Below are positions 23,835 to 31,701 of a stretch of 64,000 nt of DNA, in pieces. Each line of letters starts with the position of its first letter. The first letter of the stretch is position 1. Made by a program: the position numbers and the translations under genes. The notes beneath the pieces are model-generated. The model was not told the DNA's origin. It did not search any database and saw only the letters and a list, made by a program, of their open reading frames with translations. Source of the DNA: Eupransor demetentiae (lineage in GTDB: Bacteria; Bacillota; Bacilli; Lactobacillales; Lactobacillaceae); contig NZ_CAWVOH010000001.1 in assembly GCF_963930865.1 (NCBI RefSeq), positions 310,001 through 374,000 on the forward strand, read 5' to 3'.

Positions 23835-24401
23835 ATGATGAAAAATACGAAGTTACAAGATTTGACGGTTTCTGCCGTTTTCCTGGCCCTTTTGATTGTC
23901 TTGGCGGTCATTCCTGGAATTCCTTTGGGCCCAATACCAGTGCCGATTGTGGTTCAGAACTTAGGTATTATGTTGGTTGCCATTTTGTTGGGGGCTAAAA
24001 GGGGAACGCTGGTAATCGCGACTTTGCTCGTGATGGTTTTGCTGGGCTTGCCCGTTCTTGCCGGCGGTCGTGGTGGTTTTGCCGTCTTAATCGGTCCATC
24101 GGCTGGTTATCTACTGGGTTATCTTTTAATGCCAGCGGGCTACGTCCTCTTACAAAATTTCTTGCGACCTTTGCTGGGACATTGGTCTTTCTTGCTGAAC
24201 TTTTTTTCAATTTGGCTGGCCAACATGATTTTGTGTTATGGTTTTGGGGTGCTTTGGTTACATCTGACGGTCAAGACACCATTTATGACTGCCCTTTGGA
24301 CAAACTTAGTGATGTTTACCCCCGGAGACTTGGTCAAGGCCTTTGTCGCCGTTGTCCTTGCTGCAGCAATTTCACGCCTATCTTGGTGGCAAAAAAATTA
24401 A
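23835..24401 (+). CDS. bioY: Biotin transporter substrate-binding subunit BioY
   Basis: A 188-residue ECF-type S component with six predicted helices (about 10-30, 37-75, 80-105, 120-140 and 150-180). The BioY stretch AGGRGGFAVLIGPSAGYLLGY is diagnostic, and PGDLVKAFVAVVLA ends the protein. It imports biotin with the shared ECF ATPases, which are not in this window. The start is ATG 23835 or 23838 behind GGAG. birA follows by nine bases and a BirA-like operator precedes bioY, so uptake and ligation are probably co-repressed by biotin. Confidence 0.95.
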   Translation: MMKNTKLQDLTVSAVFLALLIVLAVIPGIPLGPIPVPIVVQNLGIMLVAILLGAKRGTLVIATLLVMVLLGLPVLAGGRGGFAVLIGPSAGYLLGYLLMPAGYVLLQNFLRPLLGHWSFLLNFFSIWLANMILCYGFGVLWLHLTVKTPFMTALWTNLVMFTPGDLVKAFVAVVLAAAISRLSWWQKN

Positions 24402-24410
24402 GGAGTCAAT

Positions 24411-25406
24411 ATGACGCAAACGACAAAGGATGCCGTTTTAACTGAATTTTTGAATAATCCTGGGCGCTATATTTCTGGTGACTTTATTGCTGGTGAGCTG
24501 GGTTTGAGTCGGGAAAGCATTTGGAAGGCCATTCAGCAGTTGCGCCGTGAAGGCCACGAGATTGTTAGTAAGAAAAAGAGTGGCTATTGCTATTTGAGAA
24601 CAGCGAAGCTTAACGCAGCGGTTATCGAAAAATATTTGCCCGAGCAGGATGTCTGTCGGACAATTGTTTTTGATCAGATTGATTCAACCCAGATCTACGC
24701 TAAGGATTACATTAGCCAGCACAAAATTGAAGAACCGCTTGCGGTCGTCACAGCCAGTCAAACGGCGGGTTATGGGCGTCGTGGCCGGCACTTCTATTCC
24801 CCGGAAGGCAATGGTCTGTATATTTCTCTGATTTTACCGGTTCAGGAAAGTCGGATTGAGGCGGGTTTGTTGACCACGAGTGCGGCTGCCGCAATCGTTG
24901 GTGTTTTGGAGAGCTTTTTCCCAGATAAAGAATTTCAGTTGAAATGGGTTAATGATTTCTTGCTTAAACAGCATAAAATTGGAGGCATCATCACCGAAGC
25001 CGTGATGGATTTGGAAAGTCAGACCTACTCGGCACTGATACTTGGTTTTGCTTTGAATATTCAGCCTAGCAACTTTCCGGAGGAAATTAGCCAAAAGGCG
25101 GGGACAATCCTTGATGAACGCGATGAAAGTTTGGACTATAACTTGCTGACCGCCTACTTACTAGATGCTTTAATCGAGATGTACGAGCACTACCAAGATG
25201 GTCGCTACATGGCCTTTTACCGTCAGCACTCGGCCTTGATTGGACAGCAAGTAACCGTTCAAATTGGAACCGAGCTTGTCGAAGGAACTGTCACAGGCAT
25301 CGACGACCAGGGGGCCTTGCTCTTGAAAACGACTGCTGGGGATGATCGAACCGTTTATTCTGGTGAAGTGACGAAAGTGAAATTAATGTCGAATTTGAAC
25401 CTTTAA
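24411..25406 (+). CDS. birA: Biotin--protein ligase and biotin operon repressor BirA
   Basis: BirA activates biotin with ATP and attaches it to carboxyltransferase carrier proteins, and as a dimer represses biotin genes. The 331 residues have an N-terminal winged helix (about 8-60, ISGDFIAGELGLSRESIWKAI), so this is the regulatory class. The catalytic core (about 80-270) has QTAGYGRRGR, a Tyr variant of the GRGRRGR loop, then KWVNDFLL and HKIGGIITEA. The C-terminal SH3-like domain ends the protein. It forms an operon with bioY behind the candidate operator. Confidence 0.95.
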   Translation: MTQTTKDAVLTEFLNNPGRYISGDFIAGELGLSRESIWKAIQQLRREGHEIVSKKKSGYCYLRTAKLNAAVIEKYLPEQDVCRTIVFDQIDSTQIYAKDYISQHKIEEPLAVVTASQTAGYGRRGRHFYSPEGNGLYISLILPVQESRIEAGLLTTSAAAAIVGVLESFFPDKEFQLKWVNDFLLKQHKIGGIITEAVMDLESQTYSALILGFALNIQPSNFPEEISQKAGTILDERDESLDYNLLTAYLLDALIEMYEHYQDGRYMAFYRQHSALIGQQVTVQIGTELVEGTVTGIDDQGALLLKTTAGDDRTVYSGEVTKVKLMSNLNL

Positions 25407-25430
25407 AGCAGATTTTTATCTGCTTTTTTT
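25404..25430 (+). terminator. Terminator after birA
   Basis: AAAGCAGAT-TTTT-ATCTGCTTTTTTT, starting at the stop codon. Confidence 0.85.
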
Positions 25431-25457
25431 CGTATAATAAGCAAACGAGGTAAGATT

Positions 25458-26051
25458 ATGCGTTTAATATTAGCATCCAATAATCGTCACAAAACCGAAG
25501 AATTGGCTAAGTTGGCTCAACACCTAGGCTTTGACATTGTCAATTATCAAGATGTTTTGGGTGAGTGCTTGGACTTTCCGGCCGAGAGTCGTGATTCTCA
25601 GGACCAAAATGCGCTGACCAAGGCCCGTTTTATTCACCAGTATTTGCCTGAAGAAGCGGTGATTGCTGATGATAGTGGCTTGTACTTGGCGGCTTTCCCT
25701 GACCGTTTTGGGGTGACGACCAGTCGTGATTTAAAGGCGGCAGGGGCTAAGGGGCAACCCGCAGAAAATGAATACTTGCTCTCGATTCTAAAGGGCAAGG
25801 AGCGTGCAGCCTATTTGTTGACGAGTTTGGCCTATCTAGGTCCTGACGGACAAGAAGGCCTATTCCACGGCCGTGGTGGGGTCCGAATCAGCGAAAATAT
25901 TCGTGGTGGTGATTTTCTAGGTGGCATGGATGACATTGTCGAAGCGGAAAATGGTAAAACTTTGTCTGAAATGTCGCCAGATGAAGTGGTTGCCTATCAT
26001 CAGCGCTCGCGGGCACTGAGCGAGCTCAAGGACTTTTTGAGTAAAGACTGA
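25458..26051 (+). CDS. rdgB: Non-canonical purine NTP pyrophosphatase (RdgB/HAM1)
   Basis: A 197-residue housecleaning enzyme that hydrolyses ITP, dITP and XTP to the monophosphate to keep them out of nucleic acids. It has the start LILASNNRHKTEELAKLA, the metal region VIADDSGLYLAAFPDRFG, and the C-terminal GRGGVRISENIRGGDFLGG with SEMSPDEVVAYHQRSRAL. The middle differs from the RdgB consensus (FGVTTSR in place of PGVYSAR), so substrate range may differ. It is a single gene with a TATAAT at 25433 and a GAGGTAAG site. Confidence 0.88.
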   Translation: MRLILASNNRHKTEELAKLAQHLGFDIVNYQDVLGECLDFPAESRDSQDQNALTKARFIHQYLPEEAVIADDSGLYLAAFPDRFGVTTSRDLKAAGAKGQPAENEYLLSILKGKERAAYLLTSLAYLGPDGQEGLFHGRGGVRISENIRGGDFLGGMDDIVEAENGKTLSEMSPDEVVAYHQRSRALSELKDFLSKD

Positions 26052-26059
26052 TTTAGTGC

Positions 26060-26065
26060 TAAAAT
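26060..26065 (+). promoter_or_regulatory. dus promoter -10, TG extended
   Basis: TG-C-TAAAAT (26057-26065), 38 bases before the ATG. Confidence 0.55.
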
Positions 26066-26103
26066 ACTCTGGTTACATTTCGTGTTTGTAAAGGAGAACG
26101 GAT

Positions 26104-27120
26104 ATGGTTCAAGCGCAAAGTCAATATTGGCGTGATGTTTTGGCAAAGGTTGCCAATAATTCGTCCCAAAAGCGACCTTTCTTTTCGATGGCGCCGATGG
26201 AAGCCGTTACTGATACGGTTTTTCGCCGGGTTGTCGCTAAGGCGGGTGGACCCGATGTTTACTACACGGAATTCACGAATGCAGCTTCCATGGTTCATCC
26301 GAAGGCCAAATTTTCCGTCCAAGGTCGGCTGGCGGTTGCACCTGGCGAACAGCAGCCAATTGCCCAGCTTTGGGGTTCCAAGCCTGAAGAACTTGAAGGG
26401 GCTGCTAAATTACTGCCTGACATGGGTTATCAAGCCGTTGATTTAAATATGGGTTGTCCTGATGGCACCGTCGTGAAGAATTCGGCTGGATCGGATTTGA
26501 TTCGCCATCCAGACACAGCTGTTGCTTTAATTCGGGCAACTAAGAAGGCTGGCTTGCCCGTTTCCGTTAAAACCCGACTGGGTTTTTATAAACCAGAAGA
26601 ATTCCGTGACTGGCTACCTATTATTTTTAAAGAACAGGTCGAGGTCTTAACCATTCACTTGCGTTCTCGTAAGGAAATGTCAAAGGTTCCAGCCCACTAC
26701 GAATACATTGACGAAATCATTGCCATGCGCGATGAGCTAGCACCGAATACGCTTTTGCAGCTGAATGGCGACATCAAGAATTTTGAGCATGGCATGGAAC
26801 TCTACCATGAACATCCGGGAGTTGACGGCATTATGATTGGTCGCGGCGTTCTGGAAGACCCCTACGCCTTTAACCAAACGGAAAGTACGCACAGCTTGCA
26901 GGATTCAATCCAACTATTGAAGCTGCAGTTGGATCTTTTTGACGAGGTTAATACCGCCAAACTACCAAAGCACTTCGAAGCCTTGAAGCGTTATTTCAAG
27001 ATTTATTTGCGTGGCTTTCCACATGCAGCCCAGTTGCGACAGGCGCTGATGGATACGCATTCGACGGCGGAAGTTCGCGAGCTGCTTGCTCAACATGCTG
27101 AAGCCCTTGAACTGGCATAA
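26104..27120 (+). CDS. dus: tRNA-dihydrouridine synthase
   Basis: A 338-residue flavoprotein that reduces uridines in the D loop of tRNA. The N-terminal TIM barrel has FFSMAPMEAVTDTVFRR, VDLNMGCPDGTVVKNSAGSD with the catalytic Cys, PVSVKTRLGF and NGDIKNFEHG plus IMIGRGVLEDPYAF. A short helical C-terminal domain follows. Longer and more divergent than DusB, and I do not assign a subtype. AAAGGAG is well placed. Confidence 0.93.
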   Translation: MVQAQSQYWRDVLAKVANNSSQKRPFFSMAPMEAVTDTVFRRVVAKAGGPDVYYTEFTNAASMVHPKAKFSVQGRLAVAPGEQQPIAQLWGSKPEELEGAAKLLPDMGYQAVDLNMGCPDGTVVKNSAGSDLIRHPDTAVALIRATKKAGLPVSVKTRLGFYKPEEFRDWLPIIFKEQVEVLTIHLRSRKEMSKVPAHYEYIDEIIAMRDELAPNTLLQLNGDIKNFEHGMELYHEHPGVDGIMIGRGVLEDPYAFNQTESTHSLQDSIQLLKLQLDLFDEVNTAKLPKHFEALKRYFKIYLRGFPHAAQLRQALMDTHSTAEVRELLAQHAEALELA

Positions 27121-27122
27121 TT

Positions 27123-27131
27123 TGCTATAAT
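27123..27131 (+). promoter_or_regulatory. Extended -10 of a probably leaderless murE
   Basis: TG-C-TATAAT (TATAAT 27126-27131), six bases before the ATG at 27138. No ribosome binding site is present. Confidence 0.6.
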
Positions 27132-27137
27132 AAAAGT

Positions 27138-28619
27138 ATGAAACTAACAGTTGCAAAAATTAATCAATTACTTGAAGAAGCAGGACTCCTCGTTGCTCAA
27201 CCAGACTTGGAACCTTCTGCTTCTTTTGACTTTCTACACTACGACACGCGCCAGGTTAAAGCCAACACGCTTTTCGTGATTAAGGGTGCTTTTAAGCCGG
27301 AATACTTGAAGAATGCACCAGGCATCGCCGCTCTTGTCACTGCTGAAAAAATGCCGGTCGACTTGCCCCAATGGTTGGTTAAAAACAGTCAGAAGGCCTT
27401 AGCGGTTTTGTCGATGGCCTTTTTCGATTACCCACAAAAGCAACTTTGGATTGGGGCCATTACTGGAACCAAGGGGAAGACGACGGCGGCCTACTTTGCC
27501 TATCAAATTTTAAAGTCTGCCACGGACAACCACACGGCGCTCTTTTCAACGGCGGATCGGATTACTGGTCCCAAGCCTGAAGACCGCCATAAGTCTGATT
27601 TGACCACGCCGGAATCCTACGAACTTTACAAAGACATGCGCAAGGCTGTTGATAACGGAATGACCCATTTGATGATGGAAGTTTCTTCCCAGGCTTACTT
27701 GCTTAACCGTGTTTATGGCTTGCATTTCCAGGTGGGGGCCTTCCTGAACATTTCACCTGATCACATTGGGCCCAACGAACACCCAACCTTTGAAGATTAC
27801 CTGGCTCATAAGTTGATGCTCTTTGATAATTCGGAAAAAGTGGTGGTCAACGCTGAAAGTGACCACCTTACTGAAATCATGGCGCATGCCCGCGCGCACC
27901 ACGACAAGGTTTATACCTATGGTAAGGGTGGAGACTTTACCTACGAATCTGAAGAATCCGCCGTTCACGAAAGTCGCTTCCGCGTTAATGACTGTGAATT
28001 GCCTGAAATGGTCGGGGATTACCGTTTGAACGTACCCGGTGATTTTAATGAGTCCAACGCCATGGCCGCCTTGATTATGACGGCTTTGGCCGGTGCTAAA
28101 CACGCCGACATGGTCAAGGGCCTCGATCAGGTTGTGATTCCTGGTCGCATGCTCTCAATGCCAATTAAGCAGCACGGAGTGGCCTTTGTCGACTATGCCC
28201 ACAACTACGCTTCTCTTAAAGCGCTGCTCACTTTTGCTCAGGGACAGTATCCGCAGGGCCGGGTCATCGTTGTTCTTGGTGCTCCTGGGAATAAGGGGGT
28301 TTCTCGCCGCGCTGACTTTGGTAAAGTTCTAGGTCAGTTGGCGGATGAAGTTTTCCTAACCTCGGATGATCCTCAATTTGAAGATCCGGCTGTCATCGCC
28401 AAGGAAATTGAAGCTCATATCCAAAACGATAAATTGCCTGTCCACTACGTGCAGGATCGGATTGAGGCCATTCATGAGGCGGTCAAAGCCGCAGGCCCCG
28501 AAGACATCGTGGTGGTTGCCGGAAAGGGTGAAGATCCCTACCAGAAGATTGACGGTCAGGACGTGCCTTATATTGGCGATTATGCCGTTGTGAAAGCTGT
28601 TAAAAAGCAATTCGATTAA
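27138..28619 (+). CDS. murE: UDP-MurNAc-tripeptide synthetase, lysine type
   Basis: MurE adds the third residue of the stem peptide. The 493 residues show the N-terminal UDP-binding domain, the central ATP site GAITGTKGKTTAAYF with PDHIGPNEH, and the C-terminal domain with FVDYAHNYASLKALL and the specificity region LTSDDPQFEDP. The DDPQ motif replaces the DNPR of meso-DAP enzymes, so L-lysine is the expected substrate, as in lactic acid bacteria. It starts with no ribosome binding site. Confidence 0.93.
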   Translation: MKLTVAKINQLLEEAGLLVAQPDLEPSASFDFLHYDTRQVKANTLFVIKGAFKPEYLKNAPGIAALVTAEKMPVDLPQWLVKNSQKALAVLSMAFFDYPQKQLWIGAITGTKGKTTAAYFAYQILKSATDNHTALFSTADRITGPKPEDRHKSDLTTPESYELYKDMRKAVDNGMTHLMMEVSSQAYLLNRVYGLHFQVGAFLNISPDHIGPNEHPTFEDYLAHKLMLFDNSEKVVVNAESDHLTEIMAHARAHHDKVYTYGKGGDFTYESEESAVHESRFRVNDCELPEMVGDYRLNVPGDFNESNAMAALIMTALAGAKHADMVKGLDQVVIPGRMLSMPIKQHGVAFVDYAHNYASLKALLTFAQGQYPQGRVIVVLGAPGNKGVSRRADFGKVLGQLADEVFLTSDDPQFEDPAVIAKEIEAHIQNDKLPVHYVQDRIEAIHEAVKAAGPEDIVVVAGKGEDPYQKIDGQDVPYIGDYAVVKAVKKQFD

Positions 28620-28634
28620 TTCGATTGCTTTTTT
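28602..28634 (+). terminator. Terminator overlapping the murE stop
   Basis: AAAAAGCAATTCGA / TCGATTGCTTTTTT, whose stem begins within the last murE codons. Confidence 0.8.
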
Positions 28635-28681
28635 ATTTTCTGAAAAATGATATTAACTTGATATCAAAATGACTCATAGTG

Positions 28682-28690
28682 TGCTATTAT
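28682..28690 (+). promoter_or_regulatory. Extended -10 of a probably leaderless ribbon-helix-helix gene
   Basis: TG-C-TATTAT, ending six bases before ATG 28697, with no ribosome binding site between. Confidence 0.55.
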
Positions 28691-28696
28691 AAGTGC

Positions 28697-29065
28697 ATGC
28701 AAGAAAATAATCAGTCACAAGAGAATAAGTCAGGGCACATCGCTTTACGCGTTAGTAGTGAATTGCACGCTGCTTTAGTGCAGCGTGCCAAGGATGAGGG
28801 CCGCTCGCTCAACAATTACCTTAATCATTTGTTAGGGGAAAGTATTGCTGAGAGCGGCTCCTTTGAAACGCGGCATTTTCTGGGGCGTGTGGTTTCGGGT
28901 CGTTATTTTGACTCGGGGAGCCATCTGGTTGAGCTTGCTGGAATTTTCTACCGCTATCAGTTAAAAGATGGCGACACAATTGACCCAGCTGGGCAATACG
29001 TGGTGATTGAAGTTGATGGAAACGTTTTGACCGTTTGTCCCTTACAGGAGGAGAAGAAAGCATGA
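28697..29065 (+). CDS. Ribbon-helix-helix / HicB-type DNA-binding protein
   Basis: A 122-residue protein with an N-terminal ribbon-helix-helix at about 14-50 (GHIALRVSSELHAALVQR, then GRSLNNYLNHLL), as in HicB and Arc/MetJ repressors. The C-terminal part is beta-rich and unassigned. There is no HicA-like toxin beside it, so it is unlikely to be a classic toxin-antitoxin antitoxin. An earlier GTG (28679) overlaps the -10 region, so ATG 28697 is used. It overlaps the SPFH gene by four bases, which suggests they work together. Confidence 0.75.
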   Translation: MQENNQSQENKSGHIALRVSSELHAALVQRAKDEGRSLNNYLNHLLGESIAESGSFETRHFLGRVVSGRYFDSGSHLVELAGIFYRYQLKDGDTIDPAGQYVVIEVDGNVLTVCPLQEEKKA

Positions 29066-29796
29066 TAGTAGTTGGTGTGATTGCATTTGTAATCATTGTT
29101 TTGATTTTGTTAGGGGTTCGCATTATCCCGCAAAATAACGTTGGTTTGGTAGAAACTTTGGGAAAGTATAGTTCAACGCGTAACGCCGGTTTGAACTTCT
29201 GCTTGCCATTGGTTCAACACATTCGCCGTGTCTCTTTGGCCATGCGGCCATTGCGTTTACCTTCTTATTCGGTTATTACTGCCGATAACGCCGATATCAA
29301 GGCCACAGTGACCTTGAACTACCACGTGACGGATGCTGTTAAGTACTCCTATGAAAACACGGATTCAGTTGAATCCATGTCACAGTTGGTGCGTGGTCAC
29401 TTGCGTGACATCATTGGTCGTATGGAATTGAACGAAGCTTTGGGTTCAACGACCAAGATCAACAAGGATTTGGCCCTTGCCATCGGTGATTTGACCAACA
29501 CCTACGGGATCAATGTTGACCGAATTAACATTGATGAATTAAAGCCTTCACAAGCCATTCAGGAAGCCATGGATAAGCAGTTGACGGCTGACCGTGAACG
29601 TGTTGCCGTGATTGCCAAGGCGGAAGGTGAGGCTCGTTCAATCGAGTTGACGACCAAGGCAAACAACGATGCTTTGATTGCCACGGCGACGGCCCAGGCC
29701 ACTGCCACCCAAACACGTGCGGATGCCGAACGTTACCGTATTGATAAGGTGCAGGCTGGTTTGGCTGAAGTTGACGACAAGTACTTCCAAAACTAA
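29062..29796 (+). CDS. SPFH-domain (stomatin/HflK-type) membrane protein, truncated by a stop codon
   Basis: A 244-residue flotillin/stomatin-type protein. A membrane helix (residues 2-24) is followed by the SPFH domain (about 30-190, with NNVGLVETLGKY and ADNADIKATVTLNYHVTD) and a charged Ala/Thr/Glu coil. It probably scaffolds membrane microdomains. The gene is cut by an in-frame TAA at 29794-29796. The same frame stays open for another 41 codons to TGA 29920-29922 and continues in family style (SIDAFTSLANSDTNLVIVDG). Start 29062 has AGGAGGAG; 29035 was rejected because it lies upstream of that site. Confidence 0.8.
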   Translation: MIVVGVIAFVIIVLILLGVRIIPQNNVGLVETLGKYSSTRNAGLNFCLPLVQHIRRVSLAMRPLRLPSYSVITADNADIKATVTLNYHVTDAVKYSYENTDSVESMSQLVRGHLRDIIGRMELNEALGSTTKINKDLALAIGDLTNTYGINVDRINIDELKPSQAIQEAMDKQLTADRERVAVIAKAEGEARSIELTTKANNDALIATATAQATATQTRADAERYRIDKVQAGLAEVDDKYFQN

Positions 29797-29922
29797 TCAA
29801 TTGATGCCTTTACTTCTTTGGCCAACTCCGACACCAATTTGGTGATTGTCGACGGTGATAAGATTAGCAACTTGGGCCAGCTTCCAGTTGCCGGTAAATT
29901 GCTTGAAAAGGGAATCAAGTGA
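29797..29922 (+). pseudogene. Severed C-terminus of the SPFH gene
   Basis: In-frame continuation of the SPFH gene after the internal TAA. The translation SIDAFTSLANSDTNLVIVDG through LGQLPVAGKL is what the C-terminus of a stomatin homologue looks like. A single C-to-T change at a CAA codon would explain the stop. There is no start codon or ribosome site of its own. The true stop overlaps the -10 region of coaBC. Confidence 0.75.
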
Positions 29923-29928
29923 TATAAT
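29920..29928 (+). promoter_or_regulatory. Extended -10 of a probably leaderless coaBC
   Basis: TG-A-TATAAT (TATAAT 29923-29928), seven bases before ATG 29936. The TG belongs to the stop of the SPFH frame. Confidence 0.6.
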
Positions 29929-29935
29929 CACACCC

Positions 29936-31150
29936 ATGAATAACTTTTATAAAAATAAAAAAGTTCTAGTCGCTGTCTCAGGTGGAATCGCCGCCTATAA
30001 GGCAGCGATTTTAGTACGGTCATTGATAAGAGCCGGTGCTCAGGTTCGAGTTGCTATGACGCATGCGGCTCAGGATTTTATCACGGTTAAAACGATGGCG
30101 GTTTTGTCTCAACATGAAGTTTTAACGGATGCAATCTTGGCGCAAGAGGGTCCTGAGGTCAGTCACATTGATTGGGCCCAGTGGCCGGATATTATTATGG
30201 TCGTGCCGGCCACAGCTAATTTGATGGCTAAGCTGGCTAATGGAATTGCTGATGAAGTGGTTTCAACAACTATTCTCGCAAGTCCAGCAGATATGGTCAT
30301 TGCACCGGCCATGAATGATGCCATGTGGTTGAATCCTGCCACACAGCGCAATGTTGAGCGTTTGCAAGAAGATGGCCATCTGCTAATCGAACCAGCAACC
30401 GGTTTTTTAGCAGAAGGCTACCAAGCTAAAGGACGTTTGCCGGAGCCAGAAGAGATTTTGGAACAAGCGGCACAACGCTTGCAGGCTCGACAGCCCAGTC
30501 CTTGGCAAAAGAAAAAGGTCTTAATTACGGCGGGTGGAACTCGAGAAGCACTTGATCCAGTTCGCTACTTAACCAACCGTTCTTCCGGTAAAATGGGCTA
30601 TGCCTTGGCACAGCAGGCCCTAGATCAGGGCGCTGAAGTTAGATTAATTACGGCCGTCGACCGCCCAGCACCATACGGTGTCGAAGTCATTTCTGTGGCT
30701 TCAACCCAAGAAATGTATGCCGCGGTCATGGCCAATTTGGACTGGGCCGATGTTTTCTTTGCTTCGGCGGCCGTTTCGGATTTTCGTCCAGCCGAAAATG
30801 CGAAACACAAGATTAAGAAAAAGGGGGATGCGCCCCTTGAACTAAAGCTGGTTCAAAACCCTGATATTTTAGCAACAGCCGGGGAGAAGCAAAGCGCCAA
30901 TCAATTAATTATTGGTTTTGCCGCTGAAACGCAAAATTTGTTGGCAAATGCCCAGGCCAAACTAGAAAAGAAGCACCTGGCCATGGTTGTTGCCAACGAT
31001 GTTAGCCAGGCCGACATTGGTTTTAATAGTAACGAAAACGCCGTGACGCTGATCAAAGCGGATGGTTCTAGGCAGGTTCTTGCCAAAGCAGATAAGTCGG
31101 AAATTGCCCAGCAGATTTTGGAAGCCGTAGCGGCTTTATTTCCGTCCTAG
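29936..31150 (+). CDS. coaBC: Phosphopantothenoylcysteine decarboxylase / phosphopantothenate--cysteine ligase
   Basis: The bifunctional 404-residue enzyme catalyses two steps of coenzyme A synthesis. The N-terminal CoaC flavoprotein (about 5-175) has VSGGIAAYKA, VVPATANLMAKLANG and PAMNDAMW. The C-terminal CoaB (about 185-400) has VLITAGGTREALDPVR, NRSSGKMGYALA and the NPDI motif. The ORF extends upstream to 29846 in frame, but the family start MNNFYKNKKVLVAVSGG and the promoter at 29923 select ATG 29936. No ribosome binding site precedes it. Confidence 0.94.
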   Translation: MNNFYKNKKVLVAVSGGIAAYKAAILVRSLIRAGAQVRVAMTHAAQDFITVKTMAVLSQHEVLTDAILAQEGPEVSHIDWAQWPDIIMVVPATANLMAKLANGIADEVVSTTILASPADMVIAPAMNDAMWLNPATQRNVERLQEDGHLLIEPATGFLAEGYQAKGRLPEPEEILEQAAQRLQARQPSPWQKKKVLITAGGTREALDPVRYLTNRSSGKMGYALAQQALDQGAEVRLITAVDRPAPYGVEVISVASTQEMYAAVMANLDWADVFFASAAVSDFRPAENAKHKIKKKGDAPLELKLVQNPDILATAGEKQSANQLIIGFAAETQNLLANAQAKLEKKHLAMVVANDVSQADIGFNSNENAVTLIKADGSRQVLAKADKSEIAQQILEAVAALFPS

Positions 31151-31160
31151 ACCGGTTTTG

Positions 31161-31169
31161 TGTTAAAAT
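31161..31169 (+). promoter_or_regulatory. -10 of the ykvS-like gene, TG extended
   Basis: TG-T-TAAAAT, with TAAAAT at 31164-31169, 33 bases before the ATG; the binding site GGAGG follows. Confidence 0.55.
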
Positions 31170-31202
31170 AAAGCGTTAATTAAAGTATATGGAGGCCCTG
31201 TA

Positions 31203-31469
31203 ATGAGTAAAGGTTCTGAAGAAAAGGCTTCAAAATATAACGTAGGGGATATTCTACTAGCTCCCCCTTATGGCAACTTGGATAAGCCCTTCACTGGCAA
31301 GGTGGAGAAGGTTTACGAGAACGCCCTTTTGGTTGAAATTACCGAGAATGATCCTGCTGATCAAGCAGCGGTCAATGAAATGAATCACCGCGGCGTTGTG
31401 CGCATGGACGACGTTGAGGTCATTCAGGCGGCACCTAAGCCAGAAAAGCCTGAAGAAACAGAAGAATAA
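31203..31469 (+). CDS. Small DUF2187 (YkvS-like) protein
   Basis: An 88-residue soluble protein whose core (residues 11-75) reads KYNVGDILLAPP, FTGKVEKVYENALLVEI and GVVRMDDVEVI, a KOW/SH3-like pattern of the DUF2187 family. The acidic tail is PKPEKPEETEE. Its role is unknown. The gene is followed by the T-box of argS without a terminator between them. The family call is by pattern only. Confidence 0.65.
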   Translation: MSKGSEEKASKYNVGDILLAPPYGNLDKPFTGKVEKVYENALLVEITENDPADQAAVNEMNHRGVVRMDDVEVIQAAPKPEKPEETEE

Positions 31470-31474
31470 GGAAG

Positions 31475-31645
31475 TCTTGAACGGTTAATGATCAGCAAGT
31501 TCACGTTGTTGGAAGGTGAGCCTTTAGCCCAAGATGGCGCGTATTCAATCTGCTATTTGAATAGATGAGTGGTCGTAAGACTATGAGAGTGGTACCACGG
31601 GCAAGGCTCGTCTCTTGGATTTAAGGGGCGGGACTTGCCTTTTTC
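31475..31645 (+). ncRNA. T-box leader of argS
   Basis: The conserved T-box sequence GTGGTACCACGG is at 31589-31600 and is followed by the terminator of the leader. Upstream, 31475-31588, lies a Stem I-like region with the GGAAGGTGAG block at 31512-31521. The specifier is not resolved; the CGCGT at 31538-31542 contains possible arginine codons. Uncharged tRNA-Arg should antiterminate and turn on argS. Confidence 0.8.
31600..31645 (+). terminator. T-box terminator of argS
   Basis: GGCAAG-GCTCGTCTC pairs with GGGGCGGGA-CTTGCC, then a T-run. It competes with the T-box antiterminator. Confidence 0.75.
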
Positions 31646-31701
31646 TATCTTGAGCGGATGCAGTATAATAGTTACAAGATTTGATTTTAAAGGATGAAAT
31701 A

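Noticed and set aside
28679..28696. GTG start of the ribbon-helix-helix gene at 28679
   Set aside because: The sequence is part of the -10 region and would be outside the transcript.
29794..29796. Stop-codon readthrough or recoding in the SPFH gene
   Set aside because: TAA with no known readthrough context or downstream structure; simple mutation is more likely.
29846..29935. Longer coaBC frame from 29846
   Set aside because: The extra residues come from out-of-frame SPFH sequence, and the family start is at 29936.
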